A stretch of 64,000 nucleotides of DNA from Amorphophallus konjac. Lineage: Eukaryota; Streptophyta; Magnoliopsida; Alismatales; Araceae. The stretch is taken from assembly GCA_022559845.1 (NCBI GenBank), contig CM040124.1:66859491-66923490 (forward strand). The letters run 5' to 3'. Positions within the stretch are counted from its first letter, which is position 1; every line of letters begins with the position of its first letter. Below are positions 1 through 9,694 of this stretch, one piece after another. The translations under genes were made by a program, and so were the position numbers. The notes below the pieces were generated by a model, which worked only from the letters and a program-made list of their open reading frames with translations, was not told the DNA's origin and made no database searches.

Positions 1-1564
1 CATCAGCTTGTGCGAGGACGGCTCCCACGGAGTCATCCAAGACTGAGATGTAAAGGATCAGAGGTTTTTCTGGTTTAGGTGGAATGAGAACGGGTGGACT
101 AGCCAGATATTCCTTCAACCCTTCAAAAGCTTTCTGACATTTAGAATTCCAGTGGAATTCTACCCCTGGCTTGGTCAACTCGTAGAGAGGTCTACACCTT
201 TGTGAATGTTGAGACACAAACCGACGAATAAACTGCAGCCTGCCGATTAAACCTCGGACTTCCCTCAAATTCTTGGGAGGCGGCATATCCCTGATAGCCT
301 TGGCTTTGTCGGGATCTATCTCGATCCCTCTTTTACTCACAATGAACCCCAGCAATTTACCTGACGACACACCAAACACACACTTTTTCGGGTTCATTTT
401 CAATTGGAATTCTCTTGACCTTTGCAAGACCTTAGCCAAAACTTCTGGATGTTCCATCCTGGTCCTTGATTTCACCAATAAGTCATCCACATACACTTCC
501 AGATATATGTGCATCATGTCATGAAATATGGCCATCATCGCTCTTTGGTAAGTAGCTCCAGCATTCTTTAACCCAAACGGCATAACCACGTAACAATATG
601 TTCCCCAAGGGGTAGTGAATGACGTCTTTTCCTGATCCTCTTCTGCCAAACGAATTTGATTGTATCCTGAAAATCCATCCATGAAAGAGAGGGTTTCAAA
701 ACCTGCCGTGTTATCAATCAACACATCAATGTGAGGTAAGGGAAAATCATCCTTTGGACACGCGCGGTTAAGGTCCCGGAAGTCGATGCAAATCCTGACT
801 TTCCCATCTTTCTTCATGACCGGGACAATGTTCGCCACCCATTGAGGATAAAGAACGACTCTAATGAACCTGGCTTTGTGGAGCTTATCGACCTCTTCTT
901 TCATTTTCAAAGCCATCTGAGGGTGGAAACGCCTTAACCTTTGTTTTACCGAGATGGACCCTGGTTTTAGGGTTAAACGGTGTTCGACCAAGGTTGAATC
1001 CAAACCCGGCATATCCTCGTAGCTCCATGCAAACGTGTCCTTATATTCCTTGAGGACCTCAATTAATGCCTCTTCTTCAGAGGGTGGTAGGTTGTCACTT
1101 ATGAGGATGATCCTAGGGTCTTCCTCAGTCCCCAAGTTGACTTCTTTGGTGGATTCTTCTACGGCGGTTGACGGCTCGTCGAATCTCCTCATTCCGCTAG
1201 CGTATGCGCCCGCCGCATCCTCATATTCTTCACCCTCATCTTCAGTGGGGCATTCTTCATTCGTGATCTCGTAGACTCCATACCCTTCATCAGATGCACA
1301 GTCGCCCTCGCATTCTATTTCGGGTAGCTGGATGGGGTTTTCTAACAACTGGGGGATGGCAAGAAGGGCCTGACACCTAGCGGCCAAATCCAGAAGGAAT
1401 CGACGAGGGATCTGCCTACCCTTGGATTTCTTCCTAGGTACTACCCTTGGCCTATCATTCCTAGATTGACTGACAATATTTACAGATGAAGAAGAAGATG
1501 AGGAGGATGGTGTAGAATGTACAGGAGAAGACCCCTCAGAGGAGGGGTAGAAAAGGTCGCTCAT
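1..1564 (-). CDS. pol: pol polyprotein of element A: reverse transcriptase and start of RNase H (partial)
   Basis: This ORF begins with an ATG at 1564-1562 that overlaps the TGA ending gag-pro and stays open to the window edge (about 521 codons). The first about 170 residues are a variable, serine- and acid-rich linker. Reverse transcriptase follows: the motif FRDLNRACPKDDFPLP, then MPFGLKNAGATYQ, and the catalytic YVDD encoded at 482-493. The thumb region and the first part of the Ty3-type RNase H follow at the left edge. It copies the element RNA into DNA inside virus-like particles. The codon frame is different from gag-pro, so pol must be made by re-initiation or frameshifting. No stop or frameshift was seen across the stretch I translated. 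Confidence 0.9.
   Translation of the reverse strand, partial: MSDLFYPSSEGSSPVHSTPSSSSSSSSVNIVSQSRNDRPRVVPRKKSKGRQIPRRFLLDLAARCQALLAIPQLLENPIQLPEIECEGDCASDEGYGVYEITNEECPTEDEGEEYEDAAGAYASGMRRFDEPSTAVEESTKEVNLGTEEDPRIILISDNLPPSEEEALIEVLKEYKDTFAWSYEDMPGLDSTLVEHRLTLKPGSISVKQRLRRFHPQMALKMKEEVDKLHKARFIRVVLYPQWVANIVPVMKKDGKVRICIDFRDLNRACPKDDFPLPHIDVLIDNTAGFETLSFMDGFSGYNQIRLAEEDQEKTSFTTPWGTYCYVVMPFGLKNAGATYQRAMMAIFHDMMHIYLEVYVDDLLVKSRTRMEHPEVLAKVLQRSREFQLKMNPKKCVFGVSSGKLLGFIVSKRGIEIDPDKAKAIRDMPPPKNLREVRGLIGRLQFIRRFVSQHSQRCRPLYELTKPGVEFHWNSKCQKAFEGLKEYLASPPVLIPPKPEKPLILYISVLDDSVGAVLAQAD
1561..1564 (-). promoter_or_regulatory. ATGA stop/start overlap between gag-pro and pol
   Basis: On the minus strand the last bases of gag-pro read ATGA: ATG (1564-1562) opens the pol frame and TGA (1563-1561) closes gag-pro. 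The frames differ by one base. This arrangement is the classic geometry for termination-reinitiation. That it is used for translation here is inference. Confidence 0.7.
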
Positions 1565-4500
1565 CGGACCTTGGACGGGTGGTCCGCAAGGCGGTACGCA
1601 CCCGTGGGAGATGTAGGAGGTTTCCTCAACGAAGATGTGTTGTTGGAGAGTTTGAAAATTGACGTTTTTTTTTCGTTTTCATTTTTAATGACAAAGCAGT
1701 GAAAAGAGATTGGAGGAGAGAGGAAAGTGGTTATGGCTAGAGGATTGTGGGGCTCGTAGAGCAGATCATGGTTGAAGACCTGGCGCGGGTTGAAAAGCCC
1801 GCGTAGGTATGTAAGCAAAGAAGGGGACCTGGGAAGATCATCAGACAATTGTCTGGCCCAGAAAGAAGATATCAGCAAAGGCTGAGACGAGTGGATGGAG
1901 AGGATGGCGGCTAATGAGCCGTCGATGGCAATGTTGAGGACGGATGAAGATCCGTCGATGACAGAGTCCTTCTGGCGAGGACGAGGATAGTTTGGAACCT
2001 TGGCAAGAGTGGTAATAATCTCTGGTATTTCGGAGATCAATGGTGGTCCTTCAAGCTGTGGGGACGAGAACATCCTTTCCAGTGCAACAGAAATGTCCCG
2101 TATGCCGAACCATTTATTCCACTCGCATTCCGGATCTTTGATCTTGCCTCTTTTGGTGATCCTCGGACATTTTTCAGCAAAATATACAGCATGTGATTCC
2201 CCATATGCTTCTCGTGGGTGATCTCCCATCTGAACAACGGGCCCTCTGTTGAAGTGGTTTGATAGAGTCCATGTGAGGGGCTTCCAATCCGCCTTGAATG
2301 GTCCTTTGAAGCCTAGGCCAAACCTGCGGTTCGGCCTAATTTCCTTTGGCGGTTTGAGCATTCCCTGTAACTGTGCGCCCAGCCCTTTTCCTTGTTGATA
2401 GCCGATGTTCCTCATAATCTCCCAACCTTTGGAGTGAAAAGGGAGACACGATGTTGTGGTTGCCCTGACCGGCTCTTTTGGTGCTAGTGGCATGCGAGAT
2501 GGATCACGCACGTCCAGCAGTGACAATATGGGCCGATGAGACGGCCAAACAGAGGGCAGAGAGGTGTTGATAGCATCCACTGTGTGAAGGACAGGTGTAC
2601 TGACCACTTTAATAATTCTCCCGTTGTAAGGAAACTTCAGGCACTGATGGTTGGTGGATGGCACAGCGTCCATGGCTTCGATGTAAGGGCGACCCAGTAT
2701 AGCCTTAAATGTGGGGTCCATGTCGAGGACATGGAATTCCGTGGAGATTGCCATGGGGCCTAGTTCTGCCTTCAGAATAATCATCCCCTGCGGCGGCCTT
2801 TTGCTATTGTCATAAGCCGTGACCGTGATCGAGGAAGGTCTTATTTGTTCCTCGTTGACCCCACACAACTGAAGAGTGCTCATGGAGATCACATTTATGG
2901 ATGCACCCGTGTCCACAAGACACGGGTTTATGGATACCCCATTAATTTTTATTGAAATGCACAATGCATATTTCCGAGATTCCTTGGGAGCGAGCTCGTA
3001 GTTGTGAAACATGATGACTGGTTGTGTGTCTGTTGGGGTTAGGACGGTCGAAATCTTCTCCACGGGGAGGTCTTCATTAACCATGACCTTTTGAAGATAT
3101 TCCATCAAGGCCGCCTGGTGGGATGTGGATCTTTGAAGTAGCTCTAGGATGGAGATCCGGGCAGGCGTCTTGTCCAAGTGTTTCAGTAGATCATACTGTG
3201 TTCCAGGGATAGCTCTTTCTGGTTGTTCTGCATCATCCTTCTCTGGCTGAGATTGCTCGGGATTCTGACTGTTGTGGGGGAAAACCCTGTGGAAAATCCT
3301 TCCACTCCGGAGCACCATTGCCTGCGGCTTTTGTACCTCTGTGGGGGTAGCAGTGGGTTTTAACAGGGGTTTGAGGGGTAGTAGTGGAGGAATGGTTGAT
3401 GAAGCAGGGGTGATGACGGGAGCAGGGATTCTGATGAGGGGTTTGTTAGGTGGAGGCATGGCGGAGGTAGAGGGGATATCGCGCGGATTATGAAGGATAA
3501 GGGGTTTGGAAGGTGGAGGTGGAGGTAAGGTTTGAAACGGGTAAAGGTTTTGAGGCGGATGGTGGGTGATGAGTGGTTTTGAAGGCATTAGTGGTGATGT
3601 GGTGGAGAAAGACGGGGTTATGTATGGTGGACGGATGATAAGGGGTTTAGAAGGCGTAGGGGTAAATGTGGTAGAGGTGGATGGTAAAGTGGGGGAGTGG
3701 GAGAAGGTGAGAGGGTGTGAAGGCGTAGTAGAAAGTGTCGGTTGATAGGAGGTCGGGGTGCGGATGAGAGGGCGTAATGGTAGTGGAAATGGTGAAGGCG
3801 ATACCGATGCGGGTTGATGAGAGAGAGGTGCTACCCGGGCAAGGTGAGGGGGTTGCATGACGATAGGGTTGGAGGTATAAAGGATGGAGGTACTTTCCTG
3901 GTGCCACACCTGCTCTCTCCCGACTTCCGGGAAGGAGGAGATGGGGTTAACCTGATGATTGGGCTGTTGGTGCTCCGGTAGTGGATTCTGGATTATGCCC
4001 ATGTCGGGCTGTTGTTGTGGGGCCTGCTGAGGCTGTTGTTGTTGTTGTGGTTGCTGCTGCTGCTGCTGTTGTAACTGCTGCTGTGGCCTCTGAGGAGGTC
4101 TCCTAGCCTTGAGAGCCGCGACGTACCGTCTCATCTCATCCCAATCTATTTGATGTTCATCATTCATATCATGGATGTAATCTTTGAAATGGAAGCAGTA
4201 ATCCACTGTGTGTCCCGGCTGCCTGTGGTAGACGCAGTATTTGGAGGTATCAACATTGGGGGGCCAGGCGGGCCTTTCTCTGGGTAGGGCGAGTTGGTTT
4301 GATGCCATGAGGGCATTAAAAATATCTGCTAAGGTTTCTGGCAATGGTGGATAGTAGGCTCTCTTAGGACCGAGCGGCCTCCTTTGTTGCTGTTGGGGAC
4401 CATAGTTCCCCGGGGGTGGAACTTGGTTGTACTGAAGCGGTGGTTGTTGTTGTTGAGGTTGTGGTTGTTGTTGCTGGGGTTGGCGTAATGGAGGCATATT

Positions 4501-5907
4501 ATCCTGGGGTGGATTATTTTGGGGTGGAGGACGGAGAGGGAAAGGACCTGGTTGAAGGGGTAGTCGGGGCATTTGTGGAGGCCTTGGGTTGACTGCATAG
4601 TTGGCATTGTTGACCGCACTGACTTGCTCATTTGTCACGACCCCTTCTGTGGCTCCGCCCGGGACACCAGCGCCTGTCTTTCTGACCACTTTGGGCTTCG
4701 GCGACTCAAACATGTTCATGATGGGGGAGTCTTTTAGCTGGGTTTGGATGTATCGGGCCCTTTCATAGAGTTCCTCCATTGTAGTAAGTTTATTCATGGC
4801 GAGGACGTGTCTGAACTGCGGGGTTGCATTAGACACAATCATCTTCACTTGTTCGGGCTCGGAGAGGGTATCCCTTATTCTTTCCGCCAGAGACCTCCAT
4901 CTATCAGCATATCGGACAAAATCCTCGTCGGGTTTCATCTTTTCGGCCACTAGGTCGGTAATGGAGAGTGAGGGACCGACCCTATCCCTATATTTCTGCA
5001 AGAACCTTCTCTGCACTATTTCAAAATTCTCGGCCTCGCGGGGCTCCAGAGAATAGAACCACTCAAGCGCGGGACCATCCAATGATCTCCGAAAGAGGTA
5101 TGCCAGGGACCTCTGATCGTTTTGCCAATAGGAGGACTCATACATGAAGTCCTTGAGGTGAATGAAGGGGTTGCCGGTACCATTGTATCTGCGGTACGTG
5201 GGCATTTCGGAGGGAGGGAGATGAATGACGGGGAGGATTGGCAAAGCAACCTCCGGGGTGGCTTTCACGTCCACCATTCTTCTCAGATTTTGAAACTGCT
5301 CGTCCATGCGATTGAACCTATTGAGGAGCGATTGGGCGAGCTCCTCTGGGGGTGAAGGTGGCACTTGCCATTGGGGGAGAAACTGTCTCCCGGAGACTTG
5401 AGGGGGAAACCCGGAATGAGAGGGAACTGTCGGACCACCGACAGTTGGCCCTGGCTGAAACGGTGTGTGAGGAACACCGGGAGTTTGAGATTGTGACGGG
5501 AATTGGAATGAGGGAGGTTGTTGGCTCGCTTGTCCTTGAAGCGAGGGAGACTGGATGGCTTGCGCCAATGAAGGAGATGGAATGGCCTGCACGGACTCGT
5601 GGAGAGGTGCGATAGCCGGAGTTGACTCCTGGGGCGTGGGGGAAACAGATTTCCCCTTTAGAATGGCCTGGAAGGCCCGGAGCTGTTCAGAGGTAAGCTC
5701 CGTGTTGGCGAGGACGCCCAGTAAGGAAGTGATATCCTGTGGCGGGGACGTGTCCCCGGCAATAACCTGCACCTCATGCGAGGGGTCATGAGAAGGACCC
5801 GAGTCCATAGCATAGACTCGCGGGTCGGCTGTCAAACCACGGCTAGGGTGGTTCTCCTCAGAAGACTCGTGAGACATGCTCACAGTTCTCCCAGAACGCA
5901 AAAACAT
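1561..5907 (-). CDS. gag-pro: gag-protease polyprotein of element A, with G-patch domain
   Basis: An intact 1448-residue ORF. The retrotransposon gag (capsid-type) domain lies at about residues 235-345. A non-canonical zinc-binding motif (CVYHRQPGHTVDYC) is near residue 560, bracketed by glutamine-rich tracts. Residues about 705-855 form a Pro/Ser/Thr-rich region with six or so copies of a K/R-P-L-I/L motif (SKPLI, NKPLI, RPLI). The aspartic protease motif DTGASINVIS is near residue 998, and a G-patch-like segment (GWEIMRNIGYQQGKGLG) is near 1160. LRSGR occurs both at the N-terminus and near residue 860. It would form the particle and cleave the polyprotein. The start was chosen as the first ATG of the open frame; it ends in TGA inside the pol ATG. 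Confidence 0.92.
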   Translation of the reverse strand: MFLRSGRTVSMSHESSEENHPSRGLTADPRVYAMDSGPSHDPSHEVQVIAGDTSPPQDITSLLGVLANTELTSEQLRAFQAILKGKSVSPTPQESTPAIAPLHESVQAIPSPSLAQAIQSPSLQGQASQQPPSFQFPSQSQTPGVPHTPFQPGPTVGGPTVPSHSGFPPQVSGRQFLPQWQVPPSPPEELAQSLLNRFNRMDEQFQNLRRMVDVKATPEVALPILPVIHLPPSEMPTYRRYNGTGNPFIHLKDFMYESSYWQNDQRSLAYLFRRSLDGPALEWFYSLEPREAENFEIVQRRFLQKYRDRVGPSLSITDLVAEKMKPDEDFVRYADRWRSLAERIRDTLSEPEQVKMIVSNATPQFRHVLAMNKLTTMEELYERARYIQTQLKDSPIMNMFESPKPKVVRKTGAGVPGGATEGVVTNEQVSAVNNANYAVNPRPPQMPRLPLQPGPFPLRPPPQNNPPQDNMPPLRQPQQQQPQPQQQQPPLQYNQVPPPGNYGPQQQQRRPLGPKRAYYPPLPETLADIFNALMASNQLALPRERPAWPPNVDTSKYCVYHRQPGHTVDYCFHFKDYIHDMNDEHQIDWDEMRRYVAALKARRPPQRPQQQLQQQQQQQPQQQQQPQQAPQQQPDMGIIQNPLPEHQQPNHQVNPISSFPEVGREQVWHQESTSILYTSNPIVMQPPHLARVAPLSHQPASVSPSPFPLPLRPLIRTPTSYQPTLSTTPSHPLTFSHSPTLPSTSTTFTPTPSKPLIIRPPYITPSFSTTSPLMPSKPLITHHPPQNLYPFQTLPPPPPSKPLILHNPRDIPSTSAMPPPNKPLIRIPAPVITPASSTIPPLLPLKPLLKPTATPTEVQKPQAMVLRSGRIFHRVFPHNSQNPEQSQPEKDDAEQPERAIPGTQYDLLKHLDKTPARISILELLQRSTSHQAALMEYLQKVMVNEDLPVEKISTVLTPTDTQPVIMFHNYELAPKESRKYALCISIKINGVSINPCLVDTGASINVISMSTLQLCGVNEEQIRPSSITVTAYDNSKRPPQGMIILKAELGPMAISTEFHVLDMDPTFKAILGRPYIEAMDAVPSTNHQCLKFPYNGRIIKVVSTPVLHTVDAINTSLPSVWPSHRPILSLLDVRDPSRMPLAPKEPVRATTTSCLPFHSKGWEIMRNIGYQQGKGLGAQLQGMLKPPKEIRPNRRFGLGFKGPFKADWKPLTWTLSNHFNRGPVVQMGDHPREAYGESHAVYFAEKCPRITKRGKIKDPECEWNKWFGIRDISVALERMFSSPQLEGPPLISEIPEIITTLAKVPNYPRPRQKDSVIDGSSSVLNIAIDGSLAAILSIHSSQPLLISSFWARQLSDDLPRSPSLLTYLRGLFNPRQVFNHDLLYEPHNPLAITTFLSPPISFHCFVIKNENEKKTSIFKLSNNTSSLRKPPTSPTGAYRLADHPSKVR

Positions 5908-6480
5908 ACACTAGCAAGTAGGTAGCAGAGATTATCAAACAAGTGGATGCCTTTACGCCCTTTTTTTTGTTTTGATTTTGATGATTTTTTTGTGTGTTTT
6001 TAGCGAGATCCGAAGTTCACACAAGATAGGGACCCTAGTTTATTTTTGTTTCACCGCCGTGTCAGCTAGGGTCTCTCGTCTCACCACGAATGAAATGACT
6101 AACTTCGGGGAACTTCAATGGTACAACCAGCCCAGTGAACGAAGAGGAGATTCTTCGATGTCGGGGACTTACGGAGGTCCCAGTGTAGGAGATTCTAGTC
6201 CGTTGAGAGGAATTCCCAAACGGAGAGTCCTTCCTTCACCGGGAAAGGGTGATCCTCAAAAAAATGAAAAAAGGATAGAAAAGAGGAATGGATGTATGCA
6301 ATGGATGCTGACAGATATATGGAGTGGGAAAACAACAGAAATAACAAACATATAATAAACAAAGAACCAATCAGAACTGACGGTGCTGCCGTGAGCACAA
6401 CGGGGGCGCGCGTGGGCGCCAAGGTGGAGAGGCACGGGTGGTGCCGAACTTGCAAGGGTAGCCGAGAGGAAGCAGTAGAC
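5908..6480 (-). other. Untranslated leader of element A
   Basis: About 570 bases between the primer-binding site and the gag-pro ATG. T-rich near 5960-6005 (plus strand). No ORF that I can support. It would carry packaging signals in a retrotransposon, but none is recognisable by eye. Confidence 0.6.
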
Positions 6481-6498
6481 GTCCCACCGTGATCGCCA
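6481..6498 (-). other. Primer-binding site of element A
   Basis: On the minus strand the sequence TGGCGATCACGGTGGGAC starts three bases after the LTR end (...CTCACA at 6502). The TGGC start and position match Ty3/gypsy primer-binding sites. The element F site (58855-58871) is similar, with CGGTGGGA in common. I cannot name the tRNA without a search. Confidence 0.7.
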
Positions 6499-6690
6499 AT
6501 CTGTGAGCGACGTCACGCGGTTCGGAGTTCGATGGTGCGGGGAAGAGGATGCGGAGAGCGCGCGGGCTCCTCTTTTTGTTTGTTTTGCTGTTTGCTGCAA
6601 CACAGAGATGAGAGAAGAGAGAGAAGGGGCCACCACGGGAGATTGCTCCGGCGGGGCGAGCGGGACAAGTATAATATAGCAAGATATGGG

Positions 6691-7255
6691 GTTCAAACGG
6701 CCATAGCGGGAAGTGACTCGCCGCGACCTCGGGGGGACGGGAATGGTGCAGAAATTAAATAACAAAAATTGAAACGGCCATTGGGGAAGTGACTCGCCGC
6801 GGCCTCGAGAATATGAGCAGAATATAGCAGAATATAAAAGAGAATATAAGAACAGAGATTTAAACGGCCATTGGGGAAGTGACTCGCCGCGGCCTCGAGA
6901 ATATGAGCAGAATATAACAGAATATAGAGAGAGTATAAGAACGGAAATTTAAACGGCCATTGGGGAAGTGACTCGCCGCGGCCTCGATGATATGAGCAGA
7001 ATATAACAGAATATAGAGAGAATGTAAGAACGGAAATTTAAACGGCCATTGGGGAAGTGACTCGCCGCGGCCTCGATGATATGAGCAGAATATAACAGGA
7101 TATAAAGAGAATATGAGAACAGAAATTTAAACGGCCATTGGGGAAGTGACTCGCCGCGGCCTCGATGATATAAACGAAATATAACAGGATATAAAGAGAA
7201 TATGAGAACAGAAATTTAAACGGCCATTGGGGAAGTGACTCGCCGCGGCCTCGAT
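6691..7255. repeat. Tandem repeat, about 89-bp unit, seven copies, in R/U5 of LTR A
   Basis: Each copy holds a GC-rich core (AACGGCCATTGGGGAAGTGA then CTCGCCGCGGCCTCGA) followed by about 45 bp of purine-rich AATATA/AGCAGAATAT sequence. The first copy (6691) and the last (from about 7216) are diverged; the middle five are nearly identical. It lies downstream of the TATA box, so it should be transcribed. Confidence 0.9.
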
Positions 7256-7834
7256 GAAAAGATGTGATCGCCAGGGGCCGAAAGACCCCAAAATAAGAAA
7301 GTGATCGCGCCTACCTCAAGAGCGGGAGATGGCGGGTTGCTTCTTCCTCTCCTTCCGGCCGGCCGACGGAGAGGGCTTTCCTCGGCTACCCTTGCAAAAC
7401 AACGACAAACAAATGACAAGTGGCTTAGAAAGATGAATGTGTAGTATTCATATCCTTGCAATAAAAATGACGAAATAACGGGAAGACACACACCTGGTTG
7501 GTGTTATCTTTTAAACCCCTCTCGGACTCGAGTAGGAGGAAAATGAGATGATGGATGCGAGATGATGAATGCAAAGAACTACGAAGAAAAGGAAAGAGTT
7601 GGCTTATTGGATGTGCCGGTGGTGAAATTCGGCGGAGCTCCGGCAGCGTGGGGACGACGTAGAAGCGCGGTGGATGAAGACGACCTTCCTCTCGCGAGCG
7701 TGGGCACCCGAGAAGCCGGCAGAACCTCCACCTACAAAAGACCCCACGGGTTAGAAAAATGACTCCGTAGCCTCTGGGCTCCGGCAGCCTATCGGATCAC
7801 TGCTTAGCTCCCCTAGAACTGAGGGGGTGGGCCT

Positions 7835-7843
7835 CTATTTATA
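7835..7843 (-). promoter_or_regulatory. TATA box of LTR A
   Basis: The minus strand reads TATAAATAG within a GC-richer context, in an LTR whose orientation is known from the coding region. Confidence 0.75.
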
Positions 7844-7854
7844 GAGCTCCGGAA

Positions 7855-8478
7855 GGTGGAGGCGTCCAGGACCCTGGACACCTCCATCAGGGCCGAAATA
7901 ATATTTTATTCTATTTTTATTGATTTTTTTAGAATACTTTTATGGGGGCGTCCAGGGTCCCGGACGCCTCTAACAGGTCCACCGAAAACCGACGACGGCC
8001 GCACGCGGTTTGGCACAACGCGTGGTTTTGTGAGCGGCGCCTCGTGATTCAGAAATGGGCGCGTCCAGTCAGCTGGACGTCTCTAAATTTGGCTTTTTTC
8101 ACACACGACAAACCGTCGTTCGGTGGGCGGCGCCCGTGAGGGAATTTATGGAGGCGTCCAGGGTCCTGGACGCCTCCAAATATATATTATTTTTATTATT
8201 TTTTGTCTTTTATGCCAGGGCTGGATTTTTGATTTTTTTATAATTTGTTTTTATGGAGGCGTCCAGGGGCCTGGACGCCTCCAATAATATATATTGATTT
8301 TTTTGTTTTTAATGCCAAGTGGCATTTTAATCATATTTTATTTTTATTTTAATGGAGGCGTCCAGGGGCCTGGACGCCTCCATTAATATATATATATTTT
8401 ATTTATTTTTAGGGCCCTGAGAAAAAATTAAAATAAATTAAAAAGATGGGGGCGTCCAGGGGCCTGGACGCCCCCATT
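7855..8478. repeat. Array of seven palindromes in U3 of LTR A
   Basis: Seven inverted repeats at about 7855-7887, 7942-7972, 8054-8086, 8148-8180, 8252-8284, 8349-8386 and 8446-8478. The core is GGCGTCCAGG then CCTGGACGCC with a 2-base centre; the longest has 18-bp arms (8349-8366 with 8369-8386). The copies are spaced about 95-110 bp apart in AT-rich sequence that is otherwise different. The array abuts the TATA box. Confidence 0.92.
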
Positions 8479-8736
8479 AAGACCCACCCGGGTCTTTAAA
8501 TCAGGCGTCGGCGGGCGCTCGGCAGACACCCTTCTTGGTCCCGGAACCTCTTGATGCGTCTGACTGGTGTTGATGCCGTCCGAATGCCGTGACGAGATGA
8601 TTCCGGATGCCGAAAAAGGCGGAAGAAGACTCAGGAAAAGGAAGCACTCGAGCGATTCGAAATGCGTAGGCCATCGCGGGGCGTCGTATAGTAATATGAG
8701 ACTTTCTCATGAGACGTCAAGAATGGCGTGTCTACA

Positions 8737-9256
8737 GGGTCGTGGGAGGGTGAGAGAGAGGAGAAAGAAAGTCAAAGAGAGGGAGAGAGAGAATACGTGA
8801 GAAGGGAGTTCACGTGATTAGTCAGAGGGTGGGGTTGGGAGCTTTTGTGTGCATATTTTTGAGTGGGGACAAGATCCGAGAAGAATGGGGAGTGAGTTAA
8901 GATGAGAAGTTAAGATTAGTATGTATAATGTATATATGTAGAAGGTGGGCCAAGCCCTATTAATGTATTCTTTTTTCTATTTTTATCTTTATCTCTCTCT
9001 CTCTCTCTCTTTCATATTTTATATATACATATATATAAGTCCATCAACCCCCTCTTTACTTTATTCTTATTATTATTCTTCTCTTTTTTTGTCTTGTTTT
9101 TATTTATTAAAATATATATATATATATTGTGAGATCAAATGAAATTGCAAGAAAATTGAAAATCACTCAGGTGATTCAAATGTGCGAGCTACTTTGGGAC
9201 GTCTTAGCGTAATACGGGATCTGCTCAGCATAATGCTAAAATGCCGTGTCTACAGG
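8737..9256. other. Simple-sequence-rich flank right of element A
   Basis: Purine-rich GAGAGA sequence near 8750-8795, a CT run near 8990-9012, and AT dinucleotides near 9108-9128. It ends with GTGTCTACAGG (about 9250), echoing the LTR A terminus at 8736, so an LTR end of a related element is possible. No gene seen. Confidence 0.5.
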
Positions 9257-9440
9257 GGTTGGTGCCAAAGCAAGGGTCTTTTTGTTCATGGAACCGGGTG
9301 AAAGGTCCGGGCCACAGGTTTGTTTATCGATGCCGACAAGGAGTCGGAGACCGACGTGGTTTGTTCATTGACACGGGGTTGGTGCCAAAGCATGGGTCTT
9401 TTTGTTCATGGAACCAGACGAAAGGTCTGGGCCACTGGTC
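9255..9440. repeat. Direct repeat, two copies about 120 bp apart
   Basis: GGGGTTGGTGCCAAAGCA followed by GGGTCTTTTTGTTCATGGAAC occurs at about 9255 and again at about 9375. The following GAAAGGTC(C/T)GGGCCAC is also shared. Confidence 0.85.
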
Positions 9441-9519
9441 TTATGCGTCGGTGGTACTTAAAATATTTTGATCTCCGGTGGGATTTGACGAGTCGACATC
9501 CCTCGGAGGCTTTGATGAT

Positions 9520-9690
9520 GATTTTTTCTCTCTTCTTTTTTTTCTTCAACCTTTTTTTTCTTCTTTTCCCTTCTCTTTTTCTTCTTCTCTTCTTCTTCTC
9601 TTTTTTTTTCTTCTTCTTTTCTTTACCTTGTTTTTTCTTCTTCCCTTCTTTTTTTTTCTTCTTTTTTTCTTCTCTTCTTTTTTTGAACAA
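9520..9690. repeat. Polypyrimidine (TTC/TTTC) tract
   Basis: About 170 bases that are almost only T and C on the plus strand. The long open frames across it are low-complexity artefacts. Confidence 0.9.
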
Positions 9691-9694
9691 CTTT

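Larger units (their letters stand above)
1..8736 (-). mobile_element. Ty3/gypsy LTR retrotransposon A (5' half, runs off left edge)
   Basis: Reading the minus strand from right to left, the element has a 5' LTR (6502-8736), a primer-binding site, an untranslated leader, a long gag-protease ORF and a pol ORF that leaves the window inside the RNase H region. Both coding frames are open, so this copy may be fairly young. Integrase and the 3' LTR lie outside the window. The target duplication cannot be checked because only one end is present. The G-patch after the protease and the split gag-pro / pol frames are seen directly; assignment to Ty3/gypsy rests on the reverse transcriptase motifs. I do not assign a lineage with confidence. 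Confidence 0.9.
6502..8736 (-). repeat. 5' LTR of element A
   Basis: In element orientation the LTR starts TGTAGACACGCC (8736) and ends CGCTCACA (6502), giving the expected TG...CA. A primer-binding site follows at once. A TATA box sits at 7835-7843. Upstream of it (7855-8478) is a palindrome array; downstream (6691-7255) is a tandem array. The second LTR is outside the window, so the borders are inferred from termini and primer site only. Confidence 0.75.

Noticed and set aside
7855..8478. Transcription terminators of bacterial type
   Set aside because: The hairpins look similar but the DNA is a plant LTR, and the array lies upstream of the TATA box.
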